Below are positions 1 through 13,375 of a stretch of 64,000 nt of DNA, piece by piece. The stretch comes from Xylocopa sonorina (lineage: Eukaryota; Arthropoda; Insecta; Hymenoptera; Apidae), in the NCBI RefSeq assembly GCF_050948175.1, contig NC_135202.1:992001-1056000 (forward strand), given 5' to 3'. The notes beneath the pieces are model-generated. The model saw nothing but the letters and a program-made list of their open reading frames with translations, was not told the origin of the DNA and searched no databases. Position numbers and translations under genes: made by a program. Each line of letters starts with the position of its first letter. The stretch's first letter is position 1.

Positions 1-3000
1 AAATGAATGTAAATGTGACACTTCCTTGCAAGGAAATAGCGTTTGCAGATGTCTACGTATGGAAGCGATAGAGTTCAAATGCTTCTTAAAACGAGATATC
101 GCATCTCAGTTCTATGTTTCATGGTAAGATATAATATGATTTGGGAAGTGTTATGTATTCCTCGTCTACACTTCAAATGAATGTAAATGCGACACTTCCT
201 TGCCAGGAAATAGCGTTTGCAGATGTCTACGTATCGTAGGGATGGAGTTCTAATGCTTCTTAAAACGTGATATCGCATCTCACTTCTATGTTTCATGATA
301 AGATGTAATATTCATTGCGAAGTGTTATGTATTCCTCGTCTACACTTCAAATGAATGTAAATGCGACACTTCCTTGCTAGGAAATAGCGTTTGCAGATGC
401 CTACCTATCGTAGCAATAGAGTTCTAATGCTACTTAAAACGCGATATTGCATCTCATTTTTATGTTTCATGGTAAGATATAATATGATTTGCGAAGTGTT
501 ATGTATTACTCGTCTACACTTCAAATGAATGTAAATGCGATACTTCCTTCCAAGGAAATAGCGTTTGCAGATGTCTACGTATCGTAGGGATGGAGTTCTT
601 ATGATTCTTAAGACGCGATATTGCATCTCATTTCTATGTTTCATGGTAAGATATAATATGATTTGCGAAGTGTTATGTATTCCTCGTCTACACTTCAAAT
701 GTATGTGAATGCGACACTTCCTTGCAAGGAAATAGCGTTTGCAGATGTCTACGTATCGAAGCAATAGAGTTCTAATGCTTCTTAAAACGCGATATCGCAT
801 CTCATTTCTATGTTTCATGGTAAGATGATTTGCGAAGTGTTATGTAGTCCACGTCTACACTTCAAATTAATGTAAATGCGACACTTCCTTGCAAGGAAAT
901 AGCGTTTGCAGATGTCTACGTATCGTAGGGATGGGGTTCTAATGCTTCTTAAAACGAGATATCGCATCTCATATCTATGTTTCATGATAAGACATAATAT
1001 TCATCGCGAAGTGTTATGCATTCCTCGTCTACGATTCAAATGAATGTAAATGCGACACTTCCTTGCTAGGAAATAGCGTTTGCAGATGTTTACGTATCGT
1101 AGGGATAGAGTTCTAATGCTTTTAAAAACGCGATATCGCATCTCATTCCTATGTTTCATGGTAAGATATAATATGATTTGCGAAGTTTTATGTATTCCTC
1201 GTCTACACTTCAAATGAATGTAGATGCGACACTTCCTTGCAAGGAAATAGCGTTTGCTGATGTCTACGTATCGAAGCGAGTGAGTTCAAATGCTTCTTAA
1301 AACGAGATATTGCATCTCATATCTATGTTTCATGATAAGATATAATATTCATTGCGAAGTGTTATGCATTCCTCGTCTACGATTCAAATGAATGTAAATG
1401 CGACACTTCCTTGCTAGGAAATAGCGTTTGCAGATGTTAACGTATCGTAGGGATAGAGTTCTAATGCTTCTTAAAACGCGATATCGCATCTCATTTCTAT
1501 GTTGCATGATAGGATATAATATTCATTGTAAAGTGTTATGTATACCTCGTATTCTCTTCAGAAGAATGTAAATGCGACACTTCCTTGCAAGGAAATAGCG
1601 TTTGCAGATGTCTACGTATCGAAGCGATAGAGTTCAATTGCTTCTTAAAACGAGATATTGCATCTCATATCTATGTTTCATGGTAAGATATAATAGTCAT
1701 TGCGAAGTGTTCCGCATTCCTCGTCTACGATTCAAATGGATGTAAGTGCGACACTTCCTTGCTAGGAAATAGCCTTTGCAAATGTCTACGTATCGAAGCA
1801 ATAGAGTTCAAATGCTTCTTTAAACGGGATATCGCATCTCATTTCTATGTTTCATGGTAGGATATAATATTCATTGCGAAGTGTTGCGCATTCCTCGTCT
1901 ACGATTCAAATGAATGTAAATGCGACACTTCCTTGCAAGGAAATAGAGTTTGCAGATGTCTACGTATCGTAGGGATGGAGTTCTAATGCTTCTTAAAACG
2001 TGATATCGCATCTCATTTCTATGTTTCATGATAAGATGTAATTTTCATTGCGAAGTGTTACGTATTCCTCGTCTACACTTCAAATGAATGTAAATGCGAC
2101 ACTTCCTTGCAAGGAAATAGCGTTTGCAGATGTCTACCTATCGTAGCAATAGAGTTCTAATGCTTCTTAAAACGCGATATCGCATCTCATTTCTATGTTT
2201 CATGGTAAGATATAATATGATTTGCGAAGTGTTATGTATTCCTCGTCTGCACATCAAATGAATGTAAATGCGACACTTGCTTGCAAGGAAATAGCGTTTG
2301 CAGGTGTCTACGTATCGAAGTAATAGAGTTCAAATACTTCTTAAAACGATACATTGCATCTCATATCTATGTTTCACGATAAGATATAATATTCATTGCG
2401 AAGTGTTATGCATTCCTCGTCTACACTTCAAATGAATGTAAATGCGACACTTCCTTGCATGGAAATAGCGATTGCAGATGTCTTCGTATCGTAGCAATAG
2501 AGTTCATATGATTCTTAAAACGCGATATCGCATCTCATTACTATTTTGCATGATAGGATATAATATTCATTGTAAAGTGTTATGTATACCTCGTATTCTC
2601 TTCAGAAGAATGTAAATGCGACACTTCCTTGCAAGGAAATAGCGTTTGCAGATGTCTACGTATCGTAGGGATTGAGTTCTAATGCTTCTTAAAACGAGAT
2701 ATCGCATCTCATATCTATGTTTCATGATAAAATGTAATATTCATTGCGAAGTGTTATGTATTCCTCGTCTACACTTCAAATGAATGTAAATGTGACACTT
2801 CCTTGCAAGGAAATAGCGTTTGCAGATGTCTACGTATGGAAGCGATAGAGTTCAAATGCTTCTTAAAACGAGATATCGCAACTCAGTTCTATGTTTCATG
2901 GTAAGATATAATATGATTTGGGAAGTGTTATGTATTCCTCGTCTACACTTCAAATGAATGTAAATGCGACACTTCCTTGCCAGGAAATAGCGTTTGCAGA

Positions 3001-4415
3001 TGTCTACCTGTCGTAGCAATAGAGTTCTAATGCTTCTTAAAACGAGATATCGCATCTCATATCTATATTTCATGGTAAGATATAATATGATTTGCGAAGT
3101 GTTATGTAGTCCTCGATTACACTTCAAATGAATGTAAATGCGACACATCCTTGCTAGGAAATAGCGTTTGCATATGTCTACGTATCGTAGGGATGGAGTT
3201 CTAATGCTTCTTAAAACGTGATATCACATCTCACTTCTATGTTTCATGATAAGATGTAATATTCATTGCGAAGTGTTATGTATTCCTCGTCTACACTTCA
3301 AATGAATGTAAATGCGACACTTCCCTGCTAGGAAATAGCGTTTGCAGATTGCTACCTATCGTAGCAATAGAGTTCTAATGCTACTTAAAACGCGATATTG
3401 CATCTCATTTTTATGTTTCATGGTAAGATATAATATGATTTGCGAAGTGTTATGTATTCCTCGTCTACACTTCAAATGAATGTAAATGCGATACTTCCTT
3501 CCAAGGAAATAGCGTTTGCAGATGTCTACGTATCGTAGGGATGGAGTTCTTATGATTCTGAAGACGCGATATTGCATCTCATTTCTATGTTTCATGGTAA
3601 GATATAATATGATTTGCGAAGTGTTATGTATTCCTCGTCTACACTTCAAATGTATGTGAATGCGACACTTCCTTGCAAGGAAATAGCGTTTGCAGATGTC
3701 TACGTATCGTAGGGATAGAGTTCTAATGCTTCTTAAAACGAGATATCGCATCTCATATCTATGTTTCATGATAAAATGTAATATTCATTGCGAAGTGTTA
3801 TGTATTCCTCGTCTACACTTCAAATGAATGTAAATGCGACACTCCCTTGCAAGGAAATAGCGTTTGTAGATGTCTACGTATCGTAGCAATAGGGTTCTAA
3901 TGCTTCTTAAAACGCGATATCGCATCTCAGTTCTATGTATCATGGTAAGATATAATATGATTTGGGAAGTGTTATGTATTCCTCGTCTACACTTCAAATG
4001 AATGTAAATGCGACACTTCCTTGCAAGGAAATAGCGATTGCAGATGTCTGCGTATCGTAGCAATAGAGTTCTTATGATTCTTAAAACGCGATATCGCATC
4101 TCATTTCTGTGTTTCATGGTAAGATATAATATGATTTGCGAAGTGTTATGTATTCCTCGTCTACACTTCAAATGAATGTAAATGCGACACTTCCTTGCTA
4201 GGAAATAGCGTTTGCAGATGTTTACGTATCGTAGGGATAGAGTTCTAATGCTTCTTAAAACGCGATATCGCATATCATTTCTATGTTTCATGGTAAGATA
4301 TAATATGGTTTGCGAAGTGTTATGTAGTCCTTGTCTACACTTCAAATGAATGTTAATGCGACACTTCCTTGCCAGGAAATAGCGTTTGCAGATGTCTACC
4401 TATCGTAGCAATAGA
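1..4415. repeat. 174-bp satellite, domain I left part (17-mer HOR register)
   Basis: This stretch is head-to-tail 174-bp monomers; the first unit boundary is seen directly, since the AAATGAATGT motif at base 1 recurs at 175. The consensus unit is about 36% GC. Variants fall into recognisable classes by their second half: GGTAAGATATAATATGATTT, GATAAGATATAATATTCATT, and a form ending in TACCTCGTATTCTCTTCAG. A run of variants at about 405-818 recurs at 3356-3769, an offset of 2951 bp, which is 17 monomers minus a 7-bp deletion present at about 821-830. The opening block at 1-300 recurs at 2778 with an offset of 2777. Neighbouring monomers differ from one another far more than HOR-equivalent monomers do. 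No gene is supported here; minus-strand open frames of 70-186 codons are only the repeat read through. Confidence 0.95.
821..830. other. 7-bp deletion monomer (register marker)
   Basis: The usual TAAGATATAATATGATT is shortened to TAAGATGATT, so this monomer is 167 bp. The same deletion is seen at 4990-4999, 6549-6558, 9674-9683 and 12626-12635. It explains why the domain I periods are 1559, 2951 and 2952 bp rather than whole multiples of 174. It marks descent of these monomers from one ancestor. Confidence 0.9.
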
Positions 4416-5974
4416 GTTCTAATGCTTCTTAAAACGAGATATCGCATCTCATATCTATGTTTCACGATAAGATATAATATTCATTGCGAAGTGTTATGCA
4501 TTCCTCGTCTACGATTCAAATGAATGTAAATGCGACACTTCCTTGCAAGGAAATAGCGTTTGCAGATGTCTACGTGTCGTAGCAATAGAGTTCTAATGTT
4601 TCTTAGAACGCGATATCGCATCTCATTTCTATGTTTCATGGTAAGATATAATATGATTTGCGAAGTGTTATGTATTCCTCGTCTACACTTCAAATGAATG
4701 TGAATGCGACACTTCCTCACTAGGAAATAGCGTTTGCAGATGTCTACGTATCGTAGCAATAGAGTTCTAATGCTTCTTAAAACGCGATATCGCATCTCAT
4801 TTCTATGTTTCATGGTACGATATAATACGATTTGCGAAGTGTCATGTATTCCTCGTCTACACTTCAAATGAATGTAAATGCGACACTTCCTTGCTAGGAG
4901 ATAGCGTCCGCAGATGTCTGGGTATCGTAGCAATAGAGTTCTAATGCTTCTTAAAACGCGATATCGCATCTCATTTCTATGTTTCATGGTAAGATGATTT
5001 GCGAAGTGTTATGTAGTCCACGTCTACACTTCAAATGAATGTAAATGCGACACTTCCTTGCAAGGAAATAGCGTTTGCAGATGTCTACGTATCGTAGGGA
5101 TGGAGTTCTAGTGCTTCTTAAAACGAGATATCGCATCTCATATCTATGTTTCATGATAAGACATAATATTCATCGCGAAGTGTTATGCATTCCTCGTCTA
5201 CGATTCAAATGAATGTAAATGCGACACTTCCTTGCTAGGAAATAGCGTTTGCAGATGTTTACGTATCGTAGGGATAGAGTTCTAATGCTTTTTAAAACGC
5301 GATATCGCATCTCATTCCTATGTTTCATGGTAAGATATAATATGATTTGCGAAGTGTTATGTATTCCTCGTCTACACGTCAAATGAATGTAGATGCGACA
5401 CTTCCTTGCAAGGAAATAGCGTTTGCAGATGTCTACGTATCGTAGGGATGGAGTTCTTATGATTCTTAAGACGCGATATTGCATCTCATTTCCATGTTTC
5501 ATGGTAAGATATAATATGATTTGCGAAGTGTTATGTATTCCTCGTCTACACTTCAAATGTATGTGAATGCGACACTTCCTTGCAAGGAAATAGCATTTGC
5601 AGATGTCTACGTATCGAAGCAATAGAGTTCAAATGCTTCTTAAAACGAGATATTGCATCTCATATCTATGTTTCATGATAAGATATAATATTCATTGCGA
5701 AGTGTTATGTATTCCTCGTCTACACTTCAAATGAATGTAAATGCGACACTTCCTTGCTAGGAAATAGCGTTTGCAGATGTCTACGTATCGTAGGGATAGA
5801 GTTCTAATGCTTCTTAAAACGCGATATCGCATCTCATTACTATGTTGCATGATAGGATATAATATTCATTGTAAAGTGTTATGTATACCTCGTATTCTCT
5901 TCAGAAGAATGTAAATGCGACACTTCCTTGCAAGGAAATAGCGTTTGCAGATGTCTACGTATCGTAGGGATTGA
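4416..5974. repeat. 1559-bp nine-monomer duplication, copy 1
   Basis: This block is followed directly by a second copy at offset 1559 bp (nine monomers less the 7-bp deletion at 4990-4999). In lines compared by eye across the whole block I found no difference, and the minus-strand translations of the two copies are identical at 4481-4987 versus 6040-6546 and at 5170-5622 versus 6729-7181. The left breakpoint lies in the shared stretch near 4416, because just upstream the flanks differ (TACCTATCGTAGCAATAG versus TACGTATCGTAGGGATTG). This points to a very recent unequal exchange or a local amplification. Confidence 0.93.
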
Positions 5975-7579
5975 GTTCTAATGCTTCTTAAAACGAGATA
6001 TCGCATCTCATATCTATGTTTCACGATAAGATATAATATTCATTGCGAAGTGTTATGCATTCCTCGTCTACGATTCAAATGAATGTAAATGCGACACTTC
6101 CTTGCAAGGAAATAGCGTTTGCAGATGTCTACGTGTCGTAGCAATAGAGTTCTAATGTTTCTTAGAACGCGATATCGCATCTCATTTCTATGTTTCATGG
6201 TAAGATATAATATGATTTGCGAAGTGTTATGTATTCCTCGTCTACACTTCAAATGAATGTGAATGCGACACTTCCTCACTAGGAAATAGCGTTTGCAGAT
6301 GTCTACGTATCGTAGCAATAGAGTTCTAATGCTTCTTAAAACGCGATATCGCATCTCATTTCTATGTTTCATGGTACGATATAATACGATTTGCGAAGTG
6401 TCATGTATTCCTCGTCTACACTTCAAATGAATGTAAATGCGACACTTCCTTGCTAGGAGATAGCGTCCGCAGATGTCTGGGTATCGTAGCAATAGAGTTC
6501 TAATGCTTCTTAAAACGCGATATCGCATCTCATTTCTATGTTTCATGGTAAGATGATTTGCGAAGTGTTATGTAGTCCACGTCTACACTTCAAATGAATG
6601 TAAATGCGACACTTCCTTGCAAGGAAATAGCGTTTGCAGATGTCTACGTATCGTAGGGATGGAGTTCTAGTGCTTCTTAAAACGAGATATCGCATCTCAT
6701 ATCTATGTTTCATGATAAGACATAATATTCATCGCGAAGTGTTATGCATTCCTCGTCTACGATTCAAATGAATGTAAATGCGACACTTCCTTGCTAGGAA
6801 ATAGCGTTTGCAGATGTTTACGTATCGTAGGGATAGAGTTCTAATGCTTTTTAAAACGCGATATCGCATCTCATTCCTATGTTTCATGGTAAGATATAAT
6901 ATGATTTGCGAAGTGTTATGTATTCCTCGTCTACACGTCAAATGAATGTAGATGCGACACTTCCTTGCAAGGAAATAGCGTTTGCAGATGTCTACGTATC
7001 GTAGGGATGGAGTTCTTATGATTCTTAAGACGCGATATTGCATCTCATTTCCATGTTTCATGGTAAGATATAATATGATTTGCGAAGTGTTATGTATTCC
7101 TCGTCTACACTTCAAATGTATGTGAATGCGACACTTCCTTGCAAGGAAATAGCATTTGCAGATGTCTACGTATCGAAGCAATAGAGTTCAAATGCTTCTT
7201 AAAACGAGATATTGCATCTCATATCTATGTTTCATGATAAGATATAATATTCATTGCGAAGTGTTATGTATTCCTCGTCTACACTTCAAATGAATGTAAA
7301 TGCGACACTTCCTTGCTAGGAAATAGCGTTTGCAGATGTCTACGTATCGTAGGGATAGAGTTCTAATGCTTCTTAAAACGCGATATCGCATCTCATTACT
7401 ATGTTGCATGATAGGATATAATATTCATTGTAAAGTGTTATGTATACCTCGTATTCTCTTCAGAAGAATGTAAATGCGACACTTCCTTGCAAGGAAATAG
7501 CGTTTGCAGATGTCTACGTATCGTAGGGATTGAGTTCTAATGCTTCTTAAAACGAGATATCGCATCTCATATCTATGTT
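5975..7579. repeat. 1559-bp nine-monomer duplication, copy 2
   Basis: This is the second copy of the 4416-5974 block, extending slightly past one full unit until the two diverge near 7,579 (TTTCACGATAAG versus TTTCATGATAAA). It carries the same 7-bp deletion monomer at 6549-6558. Material after about 6,940 is also found at offset 3474 bp, near 10,414-11,139, so this block has served as donor in more than one duplication. Confidence 0.93.
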
Positions 7580-8187
7580 TCATGATAAAATGTAATATTC
7601 ATTGCGAAGTGTTATGTATTCCTCGTCTACACTTCAAATGAATGTAAATGTGACACTTCCTTGCAAGGAAATAGCGTTTGCAGATGTCTACGTATGGAAG
7701 CGATAGAGTTCAAATGCTTCTTAAAACGAGATATCGCATCTCAGTTCTATGTTTCATGGTAAGATATAATATGATTTGGGAAGTGTTATGTATTCCTCGT
7801 CTACACTTCAAATGAATGTAAATGCGACACTTCCTTGCCAGGAAATAGTGTTTGCAAATGTCTACCTGTCGTAGCAATAGAGTTCTAATGCTTCTTAGAA
7901 CGAGATATCGCATCACATATCTATGTTTCATGGTAAGATATAATATGATTTGCGAAGTGTTATGTAGTCCTCGATTACACTTCAAATGAATGTAAATGCG
8001 ACACTTCCTTGCAAGGAAATAGCGTTTGCAGATGTCTACGTATCGTAGGGATGGAGTTCTAATGCTTCTTAAAACGTGATATCGCATCTCACTTCTATGT
8101 TTCATGATAAGATGTAATATTCATTGCGAAGTGTTATGTATTCCTCGTCTACACTTCAAATGAATGTAAATGCGACACTTCCTTGCT
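7580..8187. repeat. 174-bp satellite, linking monomers
   Basis: About three and a half monomers join the 1559-bp duplication to the 17-mer HOR. They resemble the monomers at 1-350 and 2,778-3,300, including the variant TACGTATGGAAGCGATAG at about 7,690. No gene or other element is seen. Confidence 0.9.
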
Positions 8188-11139
8188 AGGAAATAGCGTT
8201 TGCAGATGTCTACCTATCGTAGCAATAGAGTTCTAATGCTATTTAAAAGGCGAAATTGCATCTCATTTTTATGCTTCCTGGTAAGATATAATATGATTTG
8301 CGAAGTGTTATGTATTCCTCGTCTACACTTCAAATGAATGTAAATGCGATACTTCCTTCCAAGGAAATAGCGTTTGCAGATGTCTACGTATCGTAGGGAT
8401 GGAGTTCTTATGATTCTGAAGACGCGATATTGCATCTCATTTCTATGTTTCATGGTAAGATATAATATGATTTGCGAAGTGTTATGTATTCCTCGTCTAC
8501 ACTTCAAATTTATGTGAATGCGACACTTCCTTGCAAGGAAATAGCGTTTGCAGATGTCTACGTATCGTAGGGATAGAGTTCTAATGCTTCTTAAAACGCG
8601 ATATCGCATCTCATTACTATGTTGCATGATAGGATATAATATTCATTGTAAAGTGTTATGTGTACCTCGTATTCTCTTCAGAAGAATGTAAATGCGACAC
8701 TTCCTTGCAAGGAAATAGCGTTTGCAGATGTCTACGTATCGTAGGGTTTGAGTTCTAATGCTTCTTAAAACGAGATATCGCATCTCATATCTATGTTTCA
8801 TGATAAAATGTAATATTCATTGCGAAGTGTTATGTATTCCTCGTCTACACTTCAAATGAATGTAAATGCGACACTCCCTTGCAAGGAAATAGCGTTTGTA
8901 GATGTCTACGTATCGTAGCAATAGAGTTCTTATGATTCTTAAAACGCGATATCGCATCTCATTTCTGTGTTTCATGGTAAGATATAATATGATTTGGGAA
9001 GTGTTATGTATTCCTCGTCTACACTTCAAATGAATGTAAATGCGACACTTCCTTGCAAGGAAATAGCGATTGCAGATGTCTGCGTATCGTAGCAATAGAG
9101 TTCTTATGATTCTTAAAACGCGATATCGCATCTCATTTCTGTGTTTCATGGTAAGATATAATATGATTTGCGAAGTGTTATGTATTCCTCGTCTACACTT
9201 CAAATGAATGTAAATGCGACACTTCCTTGCTAGGAAATAGCGTTTGCAGATGTTTACGTATCGTAGGGATAGAGTTCTAATGCTTCTTAAAACGCGATAT
9301 CGCATATCATTTCTATGTTTCATGGTAAGATATAATATGATATGCGAAGTGTTATGTAGTCCTCGTCTACACTTCAAATGAATGTTAATGCGACACTTCC
9401 TTGCCAGGAAATAGCGTTTGCAGATGTCTACGTATCGTAGGGATATAGTTCTAATGCTTCTTAAAACGCGATATCGCATCTCATTACTATGTTGCATGAT
9501 AGGATATAATATTCATTGTAAAGTGTTATGTGTACCTCGTATTCTCTTCAGAAGAATGTAAATGCGACACTTCCTTGCTAGGAAATAGCGTCTGCAGATG
9601 TCTAGGTATCGTAGCAATAGAGTTCTAATGCTTCTTAAAACGCGATATCGCATCTCATTTCTATGTTTCATGGTAAGATGATTTGCGAAGTGTTATGTAG
9701 TCCACGTCTACACTTCAAATGAATGTAAATGCGACACTTCCTTGCAAGGGAATAGCGTTTGCAGATGTCTACGTATCGTAGGGATGGAGTTCTAATGCTT
9801 CTTAAAACGAGATATCGCATCTCATATCTATGTTTCATGATAAGACATAATATTCATCGCGAAGTGTTATGCATTCCTCGTCTACGATTCAAATGAATGT
9901 AAATGCGACACTTCGTTGCTAGGAAATAGCGTTTGCAGATGTTTACGTATCGTAGGGATAGAGTTCTAATGCTTTTTAAAACGCGATATCGCATCTCATT
10001 CCTATGTTTCATGGTAAGATATAATATGATTTGCGAAGTGTTATGTATTCCTCGTCTACACTTCAAATGAATGTAGATGCGACACTTCCTTGCAAGGAAA
10101 TAGCGTTTGCAGATGTCTACGTATCGAAGCGATAGAGTTCAAATGCTTCTTAAAACGAGATATTGCATCTCATATCTATGTTTCATGATAAGATATAATA
10201 TTCATTGCGAAGTGTTATGCATTCCTCGTCTACGATTCAAATGAATGTAAATGCGACACTTCTTTGCTAGGAAATAGCGTTTGCAGATGTTTACGTATCG
10301 TAGGGATAGAGTTCTAATGCTTCTTAAAACGAGATATTGCAATCTCATTTCTATGTTTCACGATAAAATGTTATATTCATTGCGAAGTGTTATGTATTCC
10401 TCGTCTACACTTCAAATGAATGTAGATGCGACACTTCCTTGCAAGGAAATAGCGTTTGCAGATGTCTACGTATCGTAGGGATGGAGTTCTTATGATTCTT
10501 AAGACGCGATATTGCATCTCATTTCCATGTTTCATGGTAAGATATAATATGATTTGCGAAGTGTTATGTATTCCTCGTCTACACTTCAAATGTATGTGAA
10601 TGCGACACTTCCTTGCAAGGAAATAGCGTTTGCAGATGTCTACGTATCGAAGCAATAGAGTTCAAATGCTTCTTAAAACGAGATATTGCATCTCATATCT
10701 ATGTTTCATGATAAGATATAATATTCATTGCGAAGTGTTATGTATTCCTCGTCTACACTTCAAATGAATGTAAATGCGACACTTCCTTGCTAGGAAATAG
10801 CGTTTGCAGATGTCTACGTATCGTAGGGATAGAGTTCTAATGCTTCTTAAAACGCGATATCGCATCTCATTACTATGTTGCATGATAGGATATAATATTC
10901 ATTGTAAAGTGTTATGTATACCTCGTATTCTCTTCAGAAGAATGTAAATGCGACACTTCCTTGCAAGGAAATAGCGTTTGCAGATGTCTACGTATCGTAG
11001 GGATTGAGTTCTAATGCTTCTTAAAACGAGATATCGCATCTCATATCTATGTTTCATGATAAAATGTAATATTCATTGCGAAGTGTTATGTATTCCTCGT
11101 CTACACTTCAAATGAATGTAAATGTGACACTTCCTTGCA
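8188..11139. repeat. 2952-bp 17-monomer HOR, copy A
   Basis: This is one full HOR period: the same ordered series of monomer variants starts again at 11,140. The period equals 17 x 174 minus 7 (deletion at 9674-9683) plus 1 (an extra A at about 10,341, in ATTGCAATCTC). Both indels recur in copy B at the expected offset. The final part, about 10,414-11,139, matches 6,940-7,660 at offset 3474 bp, which shows nested duplication. The breakpoint lies within the identical stretch at 8188-8215. Confidence 0.93.
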
Positions 11140-13375
11140 AGGAAATAGCGTTTGCAGATGTCTACCTATCGTAGCAATAGAGTTCTAATGCTATTTAAAA
11201 GGCGAAATTGCATCTCATTTTTATGCTTCCTGGTAAGATATAATATGATTTGCGAAGTGTTATGTATTCCTCGTCTACACTTCAAATGAATGTAAATGCG
11301 ATACTTCCTTCCAAGGAAATAGCGTTTGCAGATGTCTACGTATCGTAGGGATGGAGTTCTTATGATTCTGAAGACGCGATATTGCATCTCATTTCTATGT
11401 TTCATGGTAAGATATAATATGATTTGCGAAGTGTTATGTATTCCTCGTCTACACTTCAAATGTATGTGAATGCGACACTTCCTTGCAAGGAAATAGCGTT
11501 TGCAGATGTCTACGTATCGTAGGGATAGAGTTCTAATGCTTCTTAAAACGCGATATCGCATCTCATTACTATGTTGCATGATAGGATATAATATTCATTG
11601 TAAAGTGTTATGTGTACCTCGTATTCTCTTCAGAAGAATGTAAATGCGACACTTCCTTGCAAGGAAATAGCGTTTGCAGATGTCTACGTATCGTAGGGTT
11701 TGAGTTCTAATGCTTCTTAAAACGAGATATCGCATCTCATATCTATGTTTCATGATAAAATGTAATATTCATTGCGAAGTGTTATGTATTCCTCGTCTAC
11801 ACTTCAAATGAATGTAAATGCGACACTCCCTTGCAAGGAAATAGCGTTTGTAGATGTCTACGTATCGTAGCAATAGAGTTCTTATGATTCTTAAAACGCG
11901 ATATCGCATCTCATTTCTGTGTTTCATGGTAAGATACAATATGATTTGGGAAGTGTTATGTATTCCTCGTCTACACTTCAAATGAATGTAAATGCGACAC
12001 TTCCTTGCAAGGAAATAGCGATTGCAGATGTCTGCGTATCGTAGCAATAGAGTTCTTATGATTCTTAAAACGCGATATCGCATCTCATTTCTGTGTTTCA
12101 TGGTAAGATATAATATGATTTGCGAAGTGTTATGTATTCCTCGTCTACACTTCAAATGAATGTAAATGCGACACTTCCTTGCTAGGAAATAGCGTTTGCA
12201 GATGTTTACGTATCGTAGGGATAGAGTTCTAATGCTTCTTAAAACGCGATATCGCATATCATTTCTATGTTTCATGGTAAGATATAATATGATATGCGAA
12301 GTGTTATGTAGTCCTCGTCTACACTTCAAATGAATGTTAATGCGACACTTCCTTGCCAGGAAATAGCGTTTGCAGATGTCTACGTATCGTAGGGATAGAG
12401 TTCTAATGCTTCTTAAAACGCGATATCGCATCTCATTACTATGTTGCATGATAGGATATAATATTCATTGTAAAGTGTTATGTGTACCTCGTATTCTCTT
12501 CAGAAGAATGTAAATGCGACACTTCCTTGCTAGGAAATAGCGTCTGCAGATGTCTAGGTATCGTAGCAATAGAGTTCTAATGCTTCTTAAAACGCGATAT
12601 CGCATCTCATTTCTATGTTTAATGGTAAGATGATTTGCGAAGTGTTATGTAGTCCACGTCTACACTTCAAATGAATGTAAATGCGACACTTCCTTGCAAG
12701 GGAATAGCGTTTGCAGATGTCTACGTATCGTAGGGATGGAGTTCTAATGCTTCTTAAAACGAGATATCGCATCTCATATCTATGTTTCATGATAAGACAT
12801 AATATTCATCGCGAAGTGTTATGCATTCCTCGTCTACGATTCAAATGAATGTAAATGCGACACTTCGTTGCTAGGAAATAGCGTTTGCAGATGTTTACGT
12901 ATCGTAGGGATAGAGTTCTAATGCTTTTTAAAACGCGATATCGCATCTCATTCCTATGTTTCATGGTAAGATATAATATGATTTGCGAAGTGTTATGTAT
13001 TCCTCGTCTACACTTCAAATGAATGTAGATGCGACACTTCCTTGCAAGGAAATAGCGTTTGCAGATGTCTACGTATCGAAGCGATAGAGTTCAAATGCTT
13101 CTTAAAACGAGATATTGCATCTCATATCTATGTTTCATGATAAGATATAATATTCATTGCGAAGTGTTATGCATTCCTCGTCTACGATTCAAATGAATGT
13201 AAATGCGACACTTCTTTGCTAGGAAATAGCGTTTGCAGATGTTTACGTATCGTAGGGATAGAGTTCTAATGCTTCTTAAAACGAGATATTGCAATCTCAT
13301 TTCTATGTTTCACGATAAAATGTTATATTCATTGCGAAGTGTTATGTATTCCTCGTCTACACTTCAAATGAATGT
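11140..13375. repeat. 2952-bp 17-monomer HOR, partial copy B
   Basis: This is a partial second copy of about 12.8 monomers, closely matching 8188-10,423. The shared 7-bp deletion (12,626-12,635) and the shared one-base insertion (about 13,293) prove common descent. Homology ends near 13,376: copy A continues with TAGATGCGACAC and TTAAGACGCGATATTGC where this copy has TAAATGCGACAC and TTAAAACGTGATATCG. Confidence 0.93.

Noticed and set aside
10281..10478. Plus-strand frame of 65 codons (also at 13,233-13,430)
   Set aside because: It is satellite sequence held open by the one-base insertion monomer. It exists only in the two HOR copies that share that insertion.
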